DNA of 64,000 nucleotides, from NCBI RefSeq assembly GCF_014062315.1, contig NZ_JACGLT010000003.1:259163-323162 (forward strand). Direction: 5' to 3'. Under the pieces are notes generated by a model. The model was not told where the DNA came from. It ran no database searches and was given only the letters and a program-made list of their open reading frames with translations. Positions within the stretch are counted from its first letter, which is position 1; each line of letters begins with the position of its first letter. A program made the position numbers and the translations under genes. Positions 43,784 to 54,234 of this stretch are shown here, piece after piece. Source of the DNA: Gelidibacter maritimus (GTDB lineage Bacteria; Bacteroidota; Bacteroidia; Flavobacteriales; Flavobacteriaceae).

Positions 43784-46594
43784 ATGGCTGATACAATTAG
43801 ATTAAATAAAGTATTAAGAGAACTCAATATTTCTATTGACCGTGCCGTCGATTTCTTGGAATCGAAGGGCATTACTGTGGAAAAGAGTCCCAATACGAAA
43901 ATATCAGATGATGTTCATATGGTTCTTTCCAATGAATTTCAAACTGATGCCAATAAAAAAATGGCCTCTCAGGAGGTTAGTGAGGCTAAGTTGAAAGAAA
44001 AGGAGGAGTTACGTGAACAACGTGAGCGAGAGATTGAGGAGAAGCTGAAACGAGAGGAAGCCAGCAAACAAGTTGTGAGAGCTAAAGCGTCTTTTAGAGG
44101 TCCAAAACAGGTTGGAAAGATTGATCTGGATCCGAAAAAGGCAGAAAGCACTGAAAAAACAGAGCCAGCTGAGCCGGTTAAGCCAGTTGAATCCGCAAAA
44201 ACTGAGGCGCCGAAGGCAGAGAAGGTGCCTGAAGATTTAAAACAGCCTGAAGTTTCAGAAAAGGAAGTTGCATCGGAAGAGAAAACGATCAAGGAAACAC
44301 CTAAGAAAGCCGAAAAAGCAAAAGATAAGGAACCTGCCAAGGTGACCGAAGCAACTGAGAAAGTTGCTAAAGATAAAGAGGCCGAAAAACCTAAAAAGGT
44401 TGAAGAAGCTGAAAAGCCTGAGGCTGCTGAAGCTGAGGACGAATTGATGAAAACGCAATATCAAAAGTTGTCCGGTCCCAAGATTGCCGGTGAAAAAATA
44501 GACCTTTCGCAATTCAATAAGCCTAAAAAGAAAAAAGAAGAAAAGAAAACTGCGGCTGGAGATTCCAATAAGAGAAAAAGACGTCGGATCAGTAAAGGGC
44601 CTGCAGCCCCAGGATCTAAACCGACTTACGGGAATAGAGGTCAAAAAGGAAAAGCAGGTGGACGTGCAAGCACAGTAAAAGAAGAGCCGAGCGAAGCAGA
44701 TGTGCAAAAACAGGTTCGTGAAACCCTTGAGAAACTTCAAGGAAAAACTAACCGAGGCAAAGGTGCTAAGTACCGACGAGATAAGAGAGATCAACACCGT
44801 CAGCAGACCGAAAAGGATATTGAGCAGCAAGAAGCGGAAAGCAAAGTGTTAAAAGTTACGGAGTTTGTTACGGCAAGCGAAGTAGCAACGATGATGGACG
44901 TCCCAGTGACCCAAATTATCTCAGCATGTATGTCTTTAGGTATGATGGTGACCATGAACCAGCGTTTAGATGCTGAAACACTATCGGTCGTTGCCGATGA
45001 GTTTGGATATGAGGTGGAATTCATAACCTCAGATCTTGAAGAGAATATTGAAGTTGTTGAAGACAATCCAGAAGATTTAGTGCCACGTGCACCAATTGTT
45101 ACGGTCATGGGTCACGTAGATCACGGTAAGACGTCCTTGTTGGATCATATCCGTCAAGAAAACGTCATTGCGGGAGAGTCAGGAGGTATTACACAACATA
45201 TTGGCGCTTATGCAGTAGAACTGGAAGGCGGTCAAAAATTAGCGTTCCTTGATACGCCTGGTCACGAGGCCTTTACAGCCATGCGTGCCCGTGGAGCTCA
45301 GGTAACGGACTTGGCAATTATTGTCATTGCTGCGGATGACGCCATTATGCCGCAGACCAAGGAAGCAATTTCCCATGCTCAAGCAGCTGGCGTACCAATA
45401 GTATTTGCGATAAACAAAGTGGATAAGCCAACGGCTAACCCAGAAAAGGTAAAAGACGGTTTAGCACAAATGAACTTATTGGTTGAAGATTGGGGTGGAA
45501 AAATCCAATCTCATGACATCTCAGCTAAGACAGGGCAAGGCGTTAAAGAGTTATTGGAAAAGGTGCTTTTAGAAGCCGAATTGTTAGAGCTTCAAGCTAA
45601 CCCAAATAAACCTGCTGTTGGAACAGTAGTGGAGGCGTTTCTTGATAAAGGGCGCGGCTACGTATCTACCATCTTGGTACAAGCCGGAACTTTAAAAGTT
45701 GGCGACTATGTACTTGCTGGTAAAAATAGTGGTAAAGTGAGAGCTATGCATGACGAACGTGGAAAAGACGTTGCTGCTGCAGGGCCATCAACGCCGGTTT
45801 CAATCTTAGGATTGGACGGTGCGCCACAAGCTGGGGATAAGTTTACAGTATTTGCTGACGAGCGTGAGGCACGCCAAATAGCAGCCAAACGTACCCAATT
45901 GCAACGTGAGCAATCGGTTAGAACGCAGCGTCATATTACTTTAGATGAAATTGGACGTCGTATAGCGCTTGGAGATTTCCAAGAGTTGAATATCATTCTT
46001 AAAGGTGATGTGGACGGTTCAGTGGAAGCGTTGACCGATTCCTTCCAGAAACTATCAACTGAAGAAATCCAAGTTAATATCATCCATAAAGGTGTAGGTG
46101 CCATTACAGAGAGTGATGTGTTGTTAGCCACAGCTTCTGATGCCATTATTATCGGGTTTAACGTACGTCCGATGGGTAATGCACGTCAAATTGCAGATCA
46201 AGAGGAAATTGATATCAGAATGTACTCTATTATCTATGATGCCATCAATGATCTTAAAGATGCTATGGAAGGCATGTTGTCTCCAGAGCTTAAGGAAGAA
46301 ATTACTGGAACTGCAGAAATTAGAGAAATATTTAAAGTTTCTAAAGTTGGAACCATTGCTGGATGTATGGTGACTTCCGGTAAAATATTCAGAAACTCAA
46401 GCATCAGATTAATTAGAGAGGGCGTTGTGGTTTATACAGGTGAGCTGGCGTCGTTGAAACGATTTAAGGATGATGTTAGAGAAGTGTCGAAAGGTTATGA
46501 TTGCGGTATGCAAATCAAAAATTACAATGACATTCATGTAAATGATGTTGTTGAAGCTTTCCACGAAGTTGAAGTCAAAAAGAAATTGAAATAA
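43784..46594 (+). CDS. infB: Translation initiation factor IF-2
   Basis: 936 residues. The N-terminal IF2N-like segment ([20 protein letters not shown]) is followed by about 300 low-complexity Lys/Glu/Ala/Pro residues and a basic Arg/Lys patch. The GTPase core starts near residue 440: G1 [17 protein letters not shown]3 [10 protein letters not shown] and G4 INKVDKP. EF-Tu-like domain II, then domains III and IV (the latter binds fMet-tRNA) complete the protein. It brings initiator tRNA to the 30S subunit. Last gene of the operon, with a terminator directly downstream. Confidence 0.97.
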   Translation: MADTIRLNKVLRELNISIDRAVDFLESKGITVEKSPNTKISDDVHMVLSNEFQTDANKKMASQEVSEAKLKEKEELREQREREIEEKLKREEASKQVVRAKASFRGPKQVGKIDLDPKKAESTEKTEPAEPVKPVESAKTEAPKAEKVPEDLKQPEVSEKEVASEEKTIKETPKKAEKAKDKEPAKVTEATEKVAKDKEAEKPKKVEEAEKPEAAEAEDELMKTQYQKLSGPKIAGEKIDLSQFNKPKKKKEEKKTAAGDSNKRKRRRISKGPAAPGSKPTYGNRGQKGKAGGRASTVKEEPSEADVQKQVRETLEKLQGKTNRGKGAKYRRDKRDQHRQQTEKDIEQQEAESKVLKVTEFVTASEVATMMDVPVTQIISACMSLGMMVTMNQRLDAETLSVVADEFGYEVEFITSDLEENIEVVEDNPEDLVPRAPIVTVMGHVDHGKTSLLDHIRQENVIAGESGGITQHIGAYAVELEGGQKLAFLDTPGHEAFTAMRARGAQVTDLAIIVIAADDAIMPQTKEAISHAQAAGVPIVFAINKVDKPTANPEKVKDGLAQMNLLVEDWGGKIQSHDISAKTGQGVKELLEKVLLEAELLELQANPNKPAVGTVVEAFLDKGRGYVSTILVQAGTLKVGDYVLAGKNSGKVRAMHDERGKDVAAAGPSTPVSILGLDGAPQAGDKFTVFADEREARQIAAKRTQLQREQSVRTQRHITLDEIGRRIALGDFQELNIILKGDVDGSVEALTDSFQKLSTEEIQVNIIHKGVGAITESDVLLATASDAIIIGFNVRPMGNARQIADQEEIDIRMYSIIYDAINDLKDAMEGMLSPELKEEITGTAEIREIFKVSKVGTIAGCMVTSGKIFRNSSIRLIREGVVVYTGELASLKRFKDDVREVSKGYDCGMQIKNYNDIHVNDVVEAFHEVEVKKKLK

Positions 46595-46610
46595 ATTTCA
46601 CATGTAGATA

Positions 46611-46648
46611 AAAAAAAGCGATTCATTGAAAAATGAGTCGCTTTTTTT
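46611..46648 (+). terminator. Terminator of the rimP–nusA–infB operon
   Basis: AAGCGATTCATT, loop GAAA, AATGAGTCGCTT (one T-G pair), flanked by runs of A and T. Confidence 0.88.
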
Positions 46649-46744
46649 GTGCCTATAACTAAGGGTGGTATTCGATTTTATGTTGCGATTAAAAATTCGA
46701 AACAAGTGCCGGAATTCTTAAGCGTATAAAGGAATTCTTAAACC

Positions 46745-47128
46745 TTATCTGTTCTTTTTAGGGCGTAACACCAACGCGTCTGGATAGGTTTTCTTAACAG
46801 TCATCAAAGCACGGTCCGCTTCCAAACGCGTCCTAAAGTTTCCGAGCCATATCTTATAGTTTGGTGACTCATATTCAATAGAATTGCTCCAGTCTGGAAA
46901 TAAGTTTGAGATGTCGCTTTTGATAGTTTGGGCGCCACCGCGGGAGCCGTTATACACTTGAATGACAAAAGCATCCACCGTAGCCTGTGCGTCTCTTTTA
47001 AATTCCAAGAGCCTGTCAATCTCTTTGTCTTGATCAATGGTAACCATACCTTCTTGAGCGATTGAGGCAACTGGTATTGCACATAAGGCCAGTCCTAAAA
47101 TGGCGGATTTTAAAATGGGTTTTATCAT
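46745..47128 (-). CDS. Secreted SPOR-domain protein
   Basis: 127 residues with a signal peptide (about 1-25, ending VASIAQ). The mature part is one SPOR-type repeat: VDAFVIQVYNGSRGGAQTI, PDWSNSIEYESPNYKIWLG, NFRTRLEADRALMTVKKTYP. SPOR domains bind denuded septal peptidoglycan. It is probably periplasmic and connected with the cell wall. It stands alone, converging with infB and diverging from the respiratory operon, whose promoter region it borders. Confidence 0.88.
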   Translation of the reverse strand: MIKPILKSAILGLALCAIPVASIAQEGMVTIDQDKEIDRLLEFKRDAQATVDAFVIQVYNGSRGGAQTIKSDISNLFPDWSNSIEYESPNYKIWLGNFRTRLEADRALMTVKKTYPDALVLRPKKNR

Positions 47129-47336
47129 GGTGTAGGTGTTTTTTAAGAGAGAAATCTCGATTTACTTAATAATTGGATTATTTTTTCACAAATCATATTC
47201 AGCAAAAATATCAAAATTAATTTGTAATGTCCTTATCTGAAATCAATAAACTAAATAAGCCTATTTTTATTATTTAGAATGTTTATAAATTATCAATTAA
47301 CACTTCTGTAACATTTCCCAAATCGACTTTAAGTGT

Positions 47337-47344
47337 TACTTTTG
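47337..47344 (+). promoter_or_regulatory. TAnnTTTG promoter box of the act–cox operon
   Basis: TACTTTTG matches the consensus. A weak TTTC (47314-47317) sits at the expected -33 distance (19-bp spacer). The actA ATG is 80 bp downstream. No other promoter-like sequence is obvious up to coxA, so the eight genes may share this one. Confidence 0.55.
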
Positions 47345-47423
47345 CGAGTGATTTTATAACTGTATTTTTTTCTTTTTAACGAAAAAATCGTACCAAAGTT
47401 TGGAAGATAATTCAACGAATAAT

Positions 47424-48716
47424 ATGAAACAGGTGATACACTGTAAATTGGCCACTAAATTTCTTCATTTAGGGTTTTTTATTTTACTTACGTTTTCAGC
47501 ATCGCTTCAGGCCCAAGATGGAGATCCTGCCAAAGGGAAAACATTATACAATGCTAACTGTGCGGCATGTCATAAATTAGACGGGCCAATGACCGGGCCT
47601 CCGCTTCGAAATATTGAACAGAGATTGGCCGATGAGGAAGGTCTGGATAGAGAGTGGTTGACTGCCTGGATCCATAATAGTATGGGCATGGTCAATGCTG
47701 GCGATCCTTATGCTGTTAAAATATACAACGAGTATAATCAATTGCCAATGATGCCGTTTCCGCAGTTGTCGGACGAAGATATTAGTGATATCTTGGCCTA
47801 TACTGCTCAGGAGAAAAAGGCGCCTGCTCCTGTAGCTGGTGTTGAGGCTGCTGGTGGACAAGGTGGCGAGTCTGGGACTTCAAACCAATTGATTCTTGGT
47901 GCATTAGCGCTATTGTTTGGTTTGCTTGCCATGGCTTTGGTGTTGGTGAGACGTACTTTAAATCGTTTTGCTGAAGCTAAGGGTGTTGTCGTTGAAGATG
48001 ATAAGAAAGCTTCTATTTGGAGAGCCTTTGCTCAGAATCAGTTCTTGGTTTTAGTAACGGTTATTATGTTATTGTTGGCCAGTGCTTATTTTGTTTACGG
48101 CTATTTCATGCAAATAGGGGTTGATGAGGGGTACGCACCTGTTCAACCAATCCATTATTCGCATAGAATTCACGCTGGAGATAATGGAATTGATTGTAAG
48201 TTCTGTCATTCTTCTGCACGGGTAAGTAAAACTGCCGGTATTCCGTCATTGAACGTGTGTATGAATTGTCACAAGTCAGTTTCTGAAGTTTCTGAAGATA
48301 CATTTGCGGAAGGTAAATCCTATGGTGTAGATTATAACGAAGAGATTCAAAAATTATATACGGCAACAGGATGGAATCCAGCTGAGCAGGATTACACGGG
48401 AGAACCACAGCCTGTAAAGTGGATTCGTATTCATAATCTGCCTGACTTTGCTTATTTCAATCACGCACAACACGTAACGGTTGGGGGTATTGAGTGTCAA
48501 ACCTGTCACGGTCCGGTAGAATCCATGGAAATCATGTCGCAGTTTGCGCCGTTAACTATGGGATGGTGTATTGATTGTCATAGAACAACCGATGTAAAAA
48601 TTGAGAATAATGAATATTACACCAAAATCCACGAGCAGTTATCTAAGAAGTATGGTGTAGAAAAGCTGACCGTTGCACAAATGGGAGGTTTGGAATGTGG
48701 TAAATGTCATTATTAA
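47424..48716 (+). CDS. actA: Alternative Complex III subunit ActA (hexahaem cytochrome c)
   Basis: 430 residues from ATG 47424; a TTG at 47400 is less likely. Signal peptide (ending ASLQAQ), then a monohaem cytochrome c domain (CAACH at 46-50, distal Met candidates in MMPFPQ), two membrane helices (about 160-215), then a pentahaem domain with CKFCH, CMNCH, CQTCH, CIDCH and CGKCH (258 to the C-terminus). ActA passes electrons from the quinol-oxidising core to the periplasm. Classical ActA is pentahaem, so the extra N-terminal haem domain is an added electron carrier. Heads the operon actABCDEF–coxBA. Confidence 0.9.
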   Translation: MKQVIHCKLATKFLHLGFFILLTFSASLQAQDGDPAKGKTLYNANCAACHKLDGPMTGPPLRNIEQRLADEEGLDREWLTAWIHNSMGMVNAGDPYAVKIYNEYNQLPMMPFPQLSDEDISDILAYTAQEKKAPAPVAGVEAAGGQGGESGTSNQLILGALALLFGLLAMALVLVRRTLNRFAEAKGVVVEDDKKASIWRAFAQNQFLVLVTVIMLLLASAYFVYGYFMQIGVDEGYAPVQPIHYSHRIHAGDNGIDCKFCHSSARVSKTAGIPSLNVCMNCHKSVSEVSEDTFAEGKSYGVDYNEEIQKLYTATGWNPAEQDYTGEPQPVKWIRIHNLPDFAYFNHAQHVTVGGIECQTCHGPVESMEIMSQFAPLTMGWCIDCHRTTDVKIENNEYYTKIHEQLSKKYGVEKLTVAQMGGLECGKCHY

Positions 48717-48785
48717 TAAATTAAAGATACAGTCATTGGTTTTGATTAAAAACCTCTAACTATCAACTAATAACTATTAAAGAAT

Positions 48786-51700
48786 ATGTCATCAAACAAG
48801 AAATACTGGAAAAGTGTTGAAGAGCTAAACACAGACAGCTCTATTGTTGAGGCGCTTAAACAAAGAGAATTTGTTGACGAAATTCCTACAGACGAATTTC
48901 TAGGTAATAAATCCAACTTGGAGTCGTCTTCAACAACACGTCGTGATTTCTTAAAATATGTTGGCTTCAGTACGGCCGCGGCATCTTTAGCGGCTTGCGA
49001 AGGGCCAGTTGTTAAATCGATTCCTTACGTTGTTCAGCCCGAAGAAATCATTCCAGGGGTGTCTAACTTCTATGCGACTACAATTGCGGATGGTTTTGAT
49101 TTTGCAAGTGTTTTAGTGAAAACACGCGAGGGACGTCCAATCAAAATTGAAAACAACGATTTGGCAGTCACTCAAGGTGGTGTTAATGCAAGAGTACACG
49201 CTTCAATTTTAGGACTGTACGATAACTTGAGGGTCAAAGGGCCCCAAAAGGAAGGTGCTGATATTTCATGGGACACGTTTGACTCTGAAACCAATCAGAA
49301 GTTAACCGATGTGATGAACGGTGGAAAATCTATCGTATTATTGACGCAAACTTTTGCAAGTCCATCAACCAGTAAATTAATTGCCGATTTTAAGGAGAAA
49401 TATGGCAATGTGCGCCACGTAGTTTATGATGCTGTTTCAGAATCTGCTGCATTAGATGCCTTTCAGGCTAAATATGGAGAACGCGCTTTGGCAAACTATG
49501 ATTTCTCTAAGGCATCTACTATAGTTTCGGTGGGGGCTGATTTCCTTGGAGATTGGCAAGGTGGTGGATTTGAATCTGGATACGCGAAAGGCCGAGTACC
49601 TACTAATGGGAAAATGTCAAGACATATCCAAATTGAAGCCAATATGTCGTTAACAGGTGCTAATGCCGATAAACGTATTCCGGCAACCCCTTCACAGCAA
49701 AAACAGGCTTTAGCCAAGTTGTTTAGTTATGTTACCGGACAATCTGTTTCAACAGACCTGCCGGCACATATTGATGAAGCCATCCAAAAAGTTGCCTCTG
49801 AGCTTAAAAGAGCAGGTAGTAATGGAGTTTTGGTTACAGGAATCAATGATGTGAATGCACAAACAGTGGCATTGGAAATAAATGCAGCTTTAGGAAGTAA
49901 GGCGTTTGATACGGCATCTCCAATTAAGAAAAGACAAGGTAGTAATAAAGAAGTGATGGCTTTAGTAGCAGATATGAATGCTGGTAAAGTTGGTGCCATT
50001 ATTATGAATGGGGTCAATCCACTGTATACCTTACCAAATGCAAATGAATTTGCAGAAGGCTTAAAACAAACAGAACTGTCTATTGCGTTTTCTATGAAAG
50101 CTGATGAGACTGCTTCTGAATCTCAATATATTGCTGCCGCACCTCACTATTTAGAATCTTGGGGTGATGTGGAGTTTAAAAAAGGACATTTCGGATTAAT
50201 GCAACCAACAATCCGTCCGTTATTCGATACACGTCAATTTCAACAAGCTTTATTAAAGTGGGTTGGTAGTGACCTTAGCTATTACGAGTATATTAAGGAA
50301 AACTGGAGCACAGGTATCCTTGGTGGGGCGTCATTTAGTCAAGCGTTACATGATGGAATTTTCGTTGCTAGCGGATTAACTAATGTTTTGGCATCTGGTC
50401 CATCGTCCGAATTGGAGGGTGATGCGGCTACTGAAACAGTAACTGCCGCTTCAGGTGGAGGTGCTGCAAGAGCTTTAGCTTCGGCTGGAACTTCAGGCGG
50501 TATGGAATTGCAACTCTATACAAAAACCGGGATGGGAGATGGTCAGCAAGCCAACAACCCTTGGCTTCAGGAATTTCCAGATCCTTTAACAAGAACTTCT
50601 TGGGATAACTACGTTACAGTGTCCAGTTCTGATGCTAAGAAATTAGACATCAAAAATTGGCATGTTGCCGATGGTGGACTTAACGGTAGCTTAGTAGAAT
50701 TGACCGTTAATGGACATACCATTACAGCTCCCGCAATTATCCAACCGGGTCAGGCAGTGGGTTCGTTGGGGCTTTCATTTGGATACGGACGTACCAAAGG
50801 GCTTAAAGAGGAAATGCAAACCGGTAAGAATGCCTACCAGTTTTATAAAGACTTCAACAGTACCCAAACTGACGTTTCAATTAAAGTTGTTGGCGGCGTT
50901 CATGAATTTGCTTGTGTGCAGTTGCACAACACGTTGATGGGTCGTGGCGATATTATTAAGGAAACTACCCTTGAAATCTTTAATACAAAAGATAAGGAAT
51001 ATTATAATCCACTTCCGAAAGTATCTTTAAACCATATTGAAACGCCTTCTACTGAGGTAGATCTATGGGATGAGTTTGATAGATCTATTGGGCACCATTT
51101 CAATTTATCTATTGACCTAAATTCATGTACGGGTTGTGGGGCTTGTGTCATTGCTTGTCATGCAGAAAATAACGTTCCGGTAGTAGGAAAATCTGAAATA
51201 AGAAAAAGTAGAGATATGCACTGGTTGCGTATTGATAGATACTATTCTTCTGAAGATACCTTTATAGGTGATATTGAAAGAAAGGAAGCAGCAGACGGTT
51301 TATTGGGCGATACCGGTATCAAAAGCACGTTGCACGAAATGGAAATTGCAGCCGACAATCCGCAGGTAGCTTTCTTGCCAATGATGTGTCAGCATTGTAA
51401 CCATGCACCATGTGAAACCGTTTGTCCTGTTGCGGCAACTTCCCATGGACGTCAAGGTCAAAACCACATGGCCTATAACCGTTGTGTGGGTACACGTTAT
51501 TGCGCTAACAACTGTCCTTATAAAGTACGTCGTTTCAACTGGTTCAGATACAATAAAAATGATGAATTCGATTACAATATGAACGATGATTTGGGTCGTA
51601 TGGTATTGAATCCTGATGTTGTTGTACGTTCGCGTGGTGTTATGGAAAAATGTTCATTGTGTATTCAGAAAACACAAAAAACAATTCTTGATGCCAAACG

Positions 51701-51911
51701 TGAAGGACGTGAGATTAAAGATGGTGAATTCCAAACAGCGTGTTCTGCAGCTTGTGGCACAGGAGCAATGGTATTTGGAGACATCAACGATAAAGAGAGT
51801 AAAGTTGCAAAACTTAAAGAGGATAAACGGATGTATCACGTACTTGAGTATATTGGAACACAACCCAACGTTCAGTATCACACAATTGTGAGAAATACAA
51901 CGGAATCATAA
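48786..51911 (+). CDS. actB: Alternative Complex III subunit ActB (Fe-S protein)
   Basis: 1041 residues. The start has a Tat-like signal with lipobox (TTRRDFLKYVGFSTAAASLA before Cys), consistent with Tat export and a lipid anchor. The middle about 700 residues resemble a molybdopterin oxidoreductase domain (as in PsrA) but ActB proteins carry no molybdenum cofactor. The C-terminal about 270 residues hold ferredoxin-like clusters: CTGCGACVIACHAENNVPV (from about 781), CQHCNHAPCETVCPV, CVGTRYCANNCPYKVRRF and CSLCIQKTQKT with CSAACGTGAMVFG. These wires carry electrons from quinol sites toward ActA haems. 69 bp after actA. Confidence 0.93.
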   Translation: MSSNKKYWKSVEELNTDSSIVEALKQREFVDEIPTDEFLGNKSNLESSSTTRRDFLKYVGFSTAAASLAACEGPVVKSIPYVVQPEEIIPGVSNFYATTIADGFDFASVLVKTREGRPIKIENNDLAVTQGGVNARVHASILGLYDNLRVKGPQKEGADISWDTFDSETNQKLTDVMNGGKSIVLLTQTFASPSTSKLIADFKEKYGNVRHVVYDAVSESAALDAFQAKYGERALANYDFSKASTIVSVGADFLGDWQGGGFESGYAKGRVPTNGKMSRHIQIEANMSLTGANADKRIPATPSQQKQALAKLFSYVTGQSVSTDLPAHIDEAIQKVASELKRAGSNGVLVTGINDVNAQTVALEINAALGSKAFDTASPIKKRQGSNKEVMALVADMNAGKVGAIIMNGVNPLYTLPNANEFAEGLKQTELSIAFSMKADETASESQYIAAAPHYLESWGDVEFKKGHFGLMQPTIRPLFDTRQFQQALLKWVGSDLSYYEYIKENWSTGILGGASFSQALHDGIFVASGLTNVLASGPSSELEGDAATETVTAASGGGAARALASAGTSGGMELQLYTKTGMGDGQQANNPWLQEFPDPLTRTSWDNYVTVSSSDAKKLDIKNWHVADGGLNGSLVELTVNGHTITAPAIIQPGQAVGSLGLSFGYGRTKGLKEEMQTGKNAYQFYKDFNSTQTDVSIKVVGGVHEFACVQLHNTLMGRGDIIKETTLEIFNTKDKEYYNPLPKVSLNHIETPSTEVDLWDEFDRSIGHHFNLSIDLNSCTGCGACVIACHAENNVPVVGKSEIRKSRDMHWLRIDRYYSSEDTFIGDIERKEAADGLLGDTGIKSTLHEMEIAADNPQVAFLPMMCQHCNHAPCETVCPVAATSHGRQGQNHMAYNRCVGTRYCANNCPYKVRRFNWFRYNKNDEFDYNMNDDLGRMVLNPDVVVRSRGVMEKCSLCIQKTQKTILDAKREGREIKDGEFQTACSAACGTGAMVFGDINDKESKVAKLKEDKRMYHVLEYIGTQPNVQYHTIVRNTTES

Positions 51912-51942
51912 TTATTAATTAAGAAATAATTCTAAAAGCATT

Positions 51943-53694
51943 ATGGCGTCTCATTACGAAGCACCTATTAGAAGACCTTTAGTTTTAGGTGAAAAATCAT
52001 ACCACGATGTTTCTGTGGATATCGCTAAACCTGTTGAAGGGAAAGCCAATAAATCTTGGTGGATAGTTTTCTCTATCTCACTTGCGGCCTTTCTATGGGG
52101 AATTGGCTGTATTATCTATACCATCAACACAGGGATTGGAGTTTGGGGCCTAAATAAAACCATCGGTTGGGCCTGGGACATTACCAACTTCGTTTGGTGG
52201 GTTGGTATCGGTCACGCAGGTACATTGATTTCTGCAGTATTATTATTGTTCCGTCAAAAATGGCGTATGGCAATTAACCGTTCCGCGGAAGCGATGACTA
52301 TCTTTGCGGTGATCCAGGCAGGATTGTTCCCATTGATACACATGGGACGGCCGTGGTTAGGCTATTGGGTTTTACCAATTCCAAACCAATTTGGGTCGTT
52401 GTGGGTTAACTTTAACTCACCGTTGCTATGGGACGTATTTGCAATTTCAACCTATCTATCGGTATCTTTAGTATTCTGGTGGACTGGATTATTACCTGAC
52501 TTTGCGATGATTCGTGATAGAGCGGTAAAGCCTTTCCAAAAGAAAATCTATTCCTTATTGGCATTTGGTTGGTCTGGAAGAGCAAAAGATTGGCAACGTT
52601 TTGAAGAGGTATCCTTGGTCCTGGCCGGATTGGCAACACCACTTGTACTCTCTGTACATACTATTGTATCTTTTGACTTTGCAACCTCAATAGTACCAGG
52701 ATGGCATACCACAATTTTCCCTCCCTATTTCGTAGCAGGAGCAGTTTTCTCTGGTTTCGCCATGGTAAACACACTTCTGATCATTATGAGAAAAGTGGTG
52801 AGCTTGGAAGATTATATTACGGTTCAACATATAGAATTGATGAACATTGTTATCATGATCACGGGTACAATTGTAGGTGTTGCTTATATTACTGAGTTAT
52901 TCATTGCGTGGTACTCTGGGGTGGAATATGAACAGTACGCCTTTTTAAACAGAGCAACGGGACCTTATTGGTGGGCATACTTACTAATGATGACTTGTAA
53001 CGTGTTTTCACCACAGTTCATGTGGTTCAAAAAATTACGTACAAGTATTATGTTCTCTTTCTTTATTTCGATTGTGGTAAACGTAGGGATGTGGTTTGAG
53101 CGATTTGTAATTATTGTAACCTCATTGCACAGAGACTATATGCCTTCAGCTTGGACCATGTTCCAACCAACATTTGTTGATATAGGAATATTTATTGGTA
53201 CCATTGGTTTCTTCTTTGTATTATTCTTATTGTACGCCCGTACATTCCCTGTGGTTTCACAGGCAGAGGTAAAAGCAATTTTGAAAACTTCTGGTCAGCG
53301 CTACAAACGTATCAGAGAATCTGGCGGTAGTTTAGTAGGGACCGGTACTGATCCACGGACCCATAATGTGAATCCTCATGCAGGAACACCTATAGTTGAT
53401 GAAGGACCTGCAGTTAAGGCGCATGACCCAGAAGCTATTAATAAGTTGATGGAGAATGTTGGTACATTTGATCCGACTACGCAAACCAAAGATGATTTGC
53501 AGCAAATTAACGGCATTGGTCCTAAGATGGAAGATGTCCTTAACAGTATTGGAATCTATTCGTTCTTACAAGTAAGCAATATGACCAAGAGAGAATATGA
53601 CTTGTTGGATGAAATCACCGCTGCCTTCCCAGGAAGAGCAGAGCGCGATGATTGGGCAGGACAAGCTAAAACATTAATTAATAACAAAGAATAG
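51943..53694 (+). CDS. actC: Alternative Complex III subunit ActC with C-terminal HhH domain
   Basis: 583 residues. The first about 450 are an NrfD/PsrC-like membrane protein with about ten helices (FVWWVGIGHAGTLISAVLLL, PLIHMGRPWLGYWVLPIPN), forming a quinol site and possible proton path. After a Gly/Pro-rich linker (about 460-510), the C-terminus carries a helix-hairpin-helix-like domain (LQQINGIGPKMEDVLNSIGI, about 519-583), not part of the quinol core and more usual in DNA-binding or ribosomal/NADH-dehydrogenase fusions. The actD start is 1 bp after the stop. Confidence 0.92.
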   Translation: MASHYEAPIRRPLVLGEKSYHDVSVDIAKPVEGKANKSWWIVFSISLAAFLWGIGCIIYTINTGIGVWGLNKTIGWAWDITNFVWWVGIGHAGTLISAVLLLFRQKWRMAINRSAEAMTIFAVIQAGLFPLIHMGRPWLGYWVLPIPNQFGSLWVNFNSPLLWDVFAISTYLSVSLVFWWTGLLPDFAMIRDRAVKPFQKKIYSLLAFGWSGRAKDWQRFEEVSLVLAGLATPLVLSVHTIVSFDFATSIVPGWHTTIFPPYFVAGAVFSGFAMVNTLLIIMRKVVSLEDYITVQHIELMNIVIMITGTIVGVAYITELFIAWYSGVEYEQYAFLNRATGPYWWAYLLMMTCNVFSPQFMWFKKLRTSIMFSFFISIVVNVGMWFERFVIIVTSLHRDYMPSAWTMFQPTFVDIGIFIGTIGFFFVLFLLYARTFPVVSQAEVKAILKTSGQRYKRIRESGGSLVGTGTDPRTHNVNPHAGTPIVDEGPAVKAHDPEAINKLMENVGTFDPTTQTKDDLQQINGIGPKMEDVLNSIGIYSFLQVSNMTKREYDLLDEITAAFPGRAERDDWAGQAKTLINNKE

Positions 53695-53695
53695 T

Positions 53696-54229
53696 ATGGA
53701 AGGATCTTCAAAAGTTATTCACGCTATCTATACAGATGATGATGTCTTGATGGCTGCCGTTAAGAAAGTAAGGGCAGAGAGATATCATATTGAAGAAATA
53801 TATACGCCGTTTCCGGTACACGGATTGGATAAAGTTATGGGGCTGGCACCAACAAGACTTGCCATCACGTCTTTTCTATACGGTTTGGTAGGGTTAGTAG
53901 TTTCTATCGTTATGATAAATTATATGATGATTGAAGACTGGCCACAGAACATTGGAGGGAAGCCAAGTTTTTCCTATCTCGAGAATATGCCGGCGTTTGT
54001 ACCAATCATGTTTGAGTTGACCGTATTTTTTGCAGCGCATTTAATGGTAATTACATTTTATCTACGCAGTAGATTATGGCCATTTAAAGAAGCAGAGAAT
54101 CCAGATATAAGAACAACGGATGACCATTTCTTAATAGAAATCAGTGCCGGGACCAATGTTGACGAACAGTTTGATATATTAAGAAATACAGGAGCGGTAG
54201 AAGTTACCTTAATTGATAAAGCACACTAA
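53696..54229 (+). CDS. actD: Alternative Complex III subunit ActD (DUF3341)
   Basis: 177 residues. N-terminal soluble region (VIHAIYTDDDVLMAAVKKVR, EEIYTPFPVHGLDKVMGL) followed by two membrane helices (ITSFLYGLVGLVVSIVMIN and VPIMFELTVFFAAHLMVITF) and a polar end with the DDHFLIEI motif. This is the DUF3341 family that packs against ActC in the complex. It starts 1 bp after actC and is followed 5 bp later by actE, so translation is probably coupled. Confidence 0.92.
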   Translation: MEGSSKVIHAIYTDDDVLMAAVKKVRAERYHIEEIYTPFPVHGLDKVMGLAPTRLAITSFLYGLVGLVVSIVMINYMMIEDWPQNIGGKPSFSYLENMPAFVPIMFELTVFFAAHLMVITFYLRSRLWPFKEAENPDIRTTDDHFLIEISAGTNVDEQFDILRNTGAVEVTLIDKAH

Positions 54230-54234
54230 TACAC

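Noticed and set aside
44100-44830. Long minus-strand frames opposite infB
   Set aside because: Mirror image of the Lys/Glu/Ala-rich low-complexity part of IF-2.
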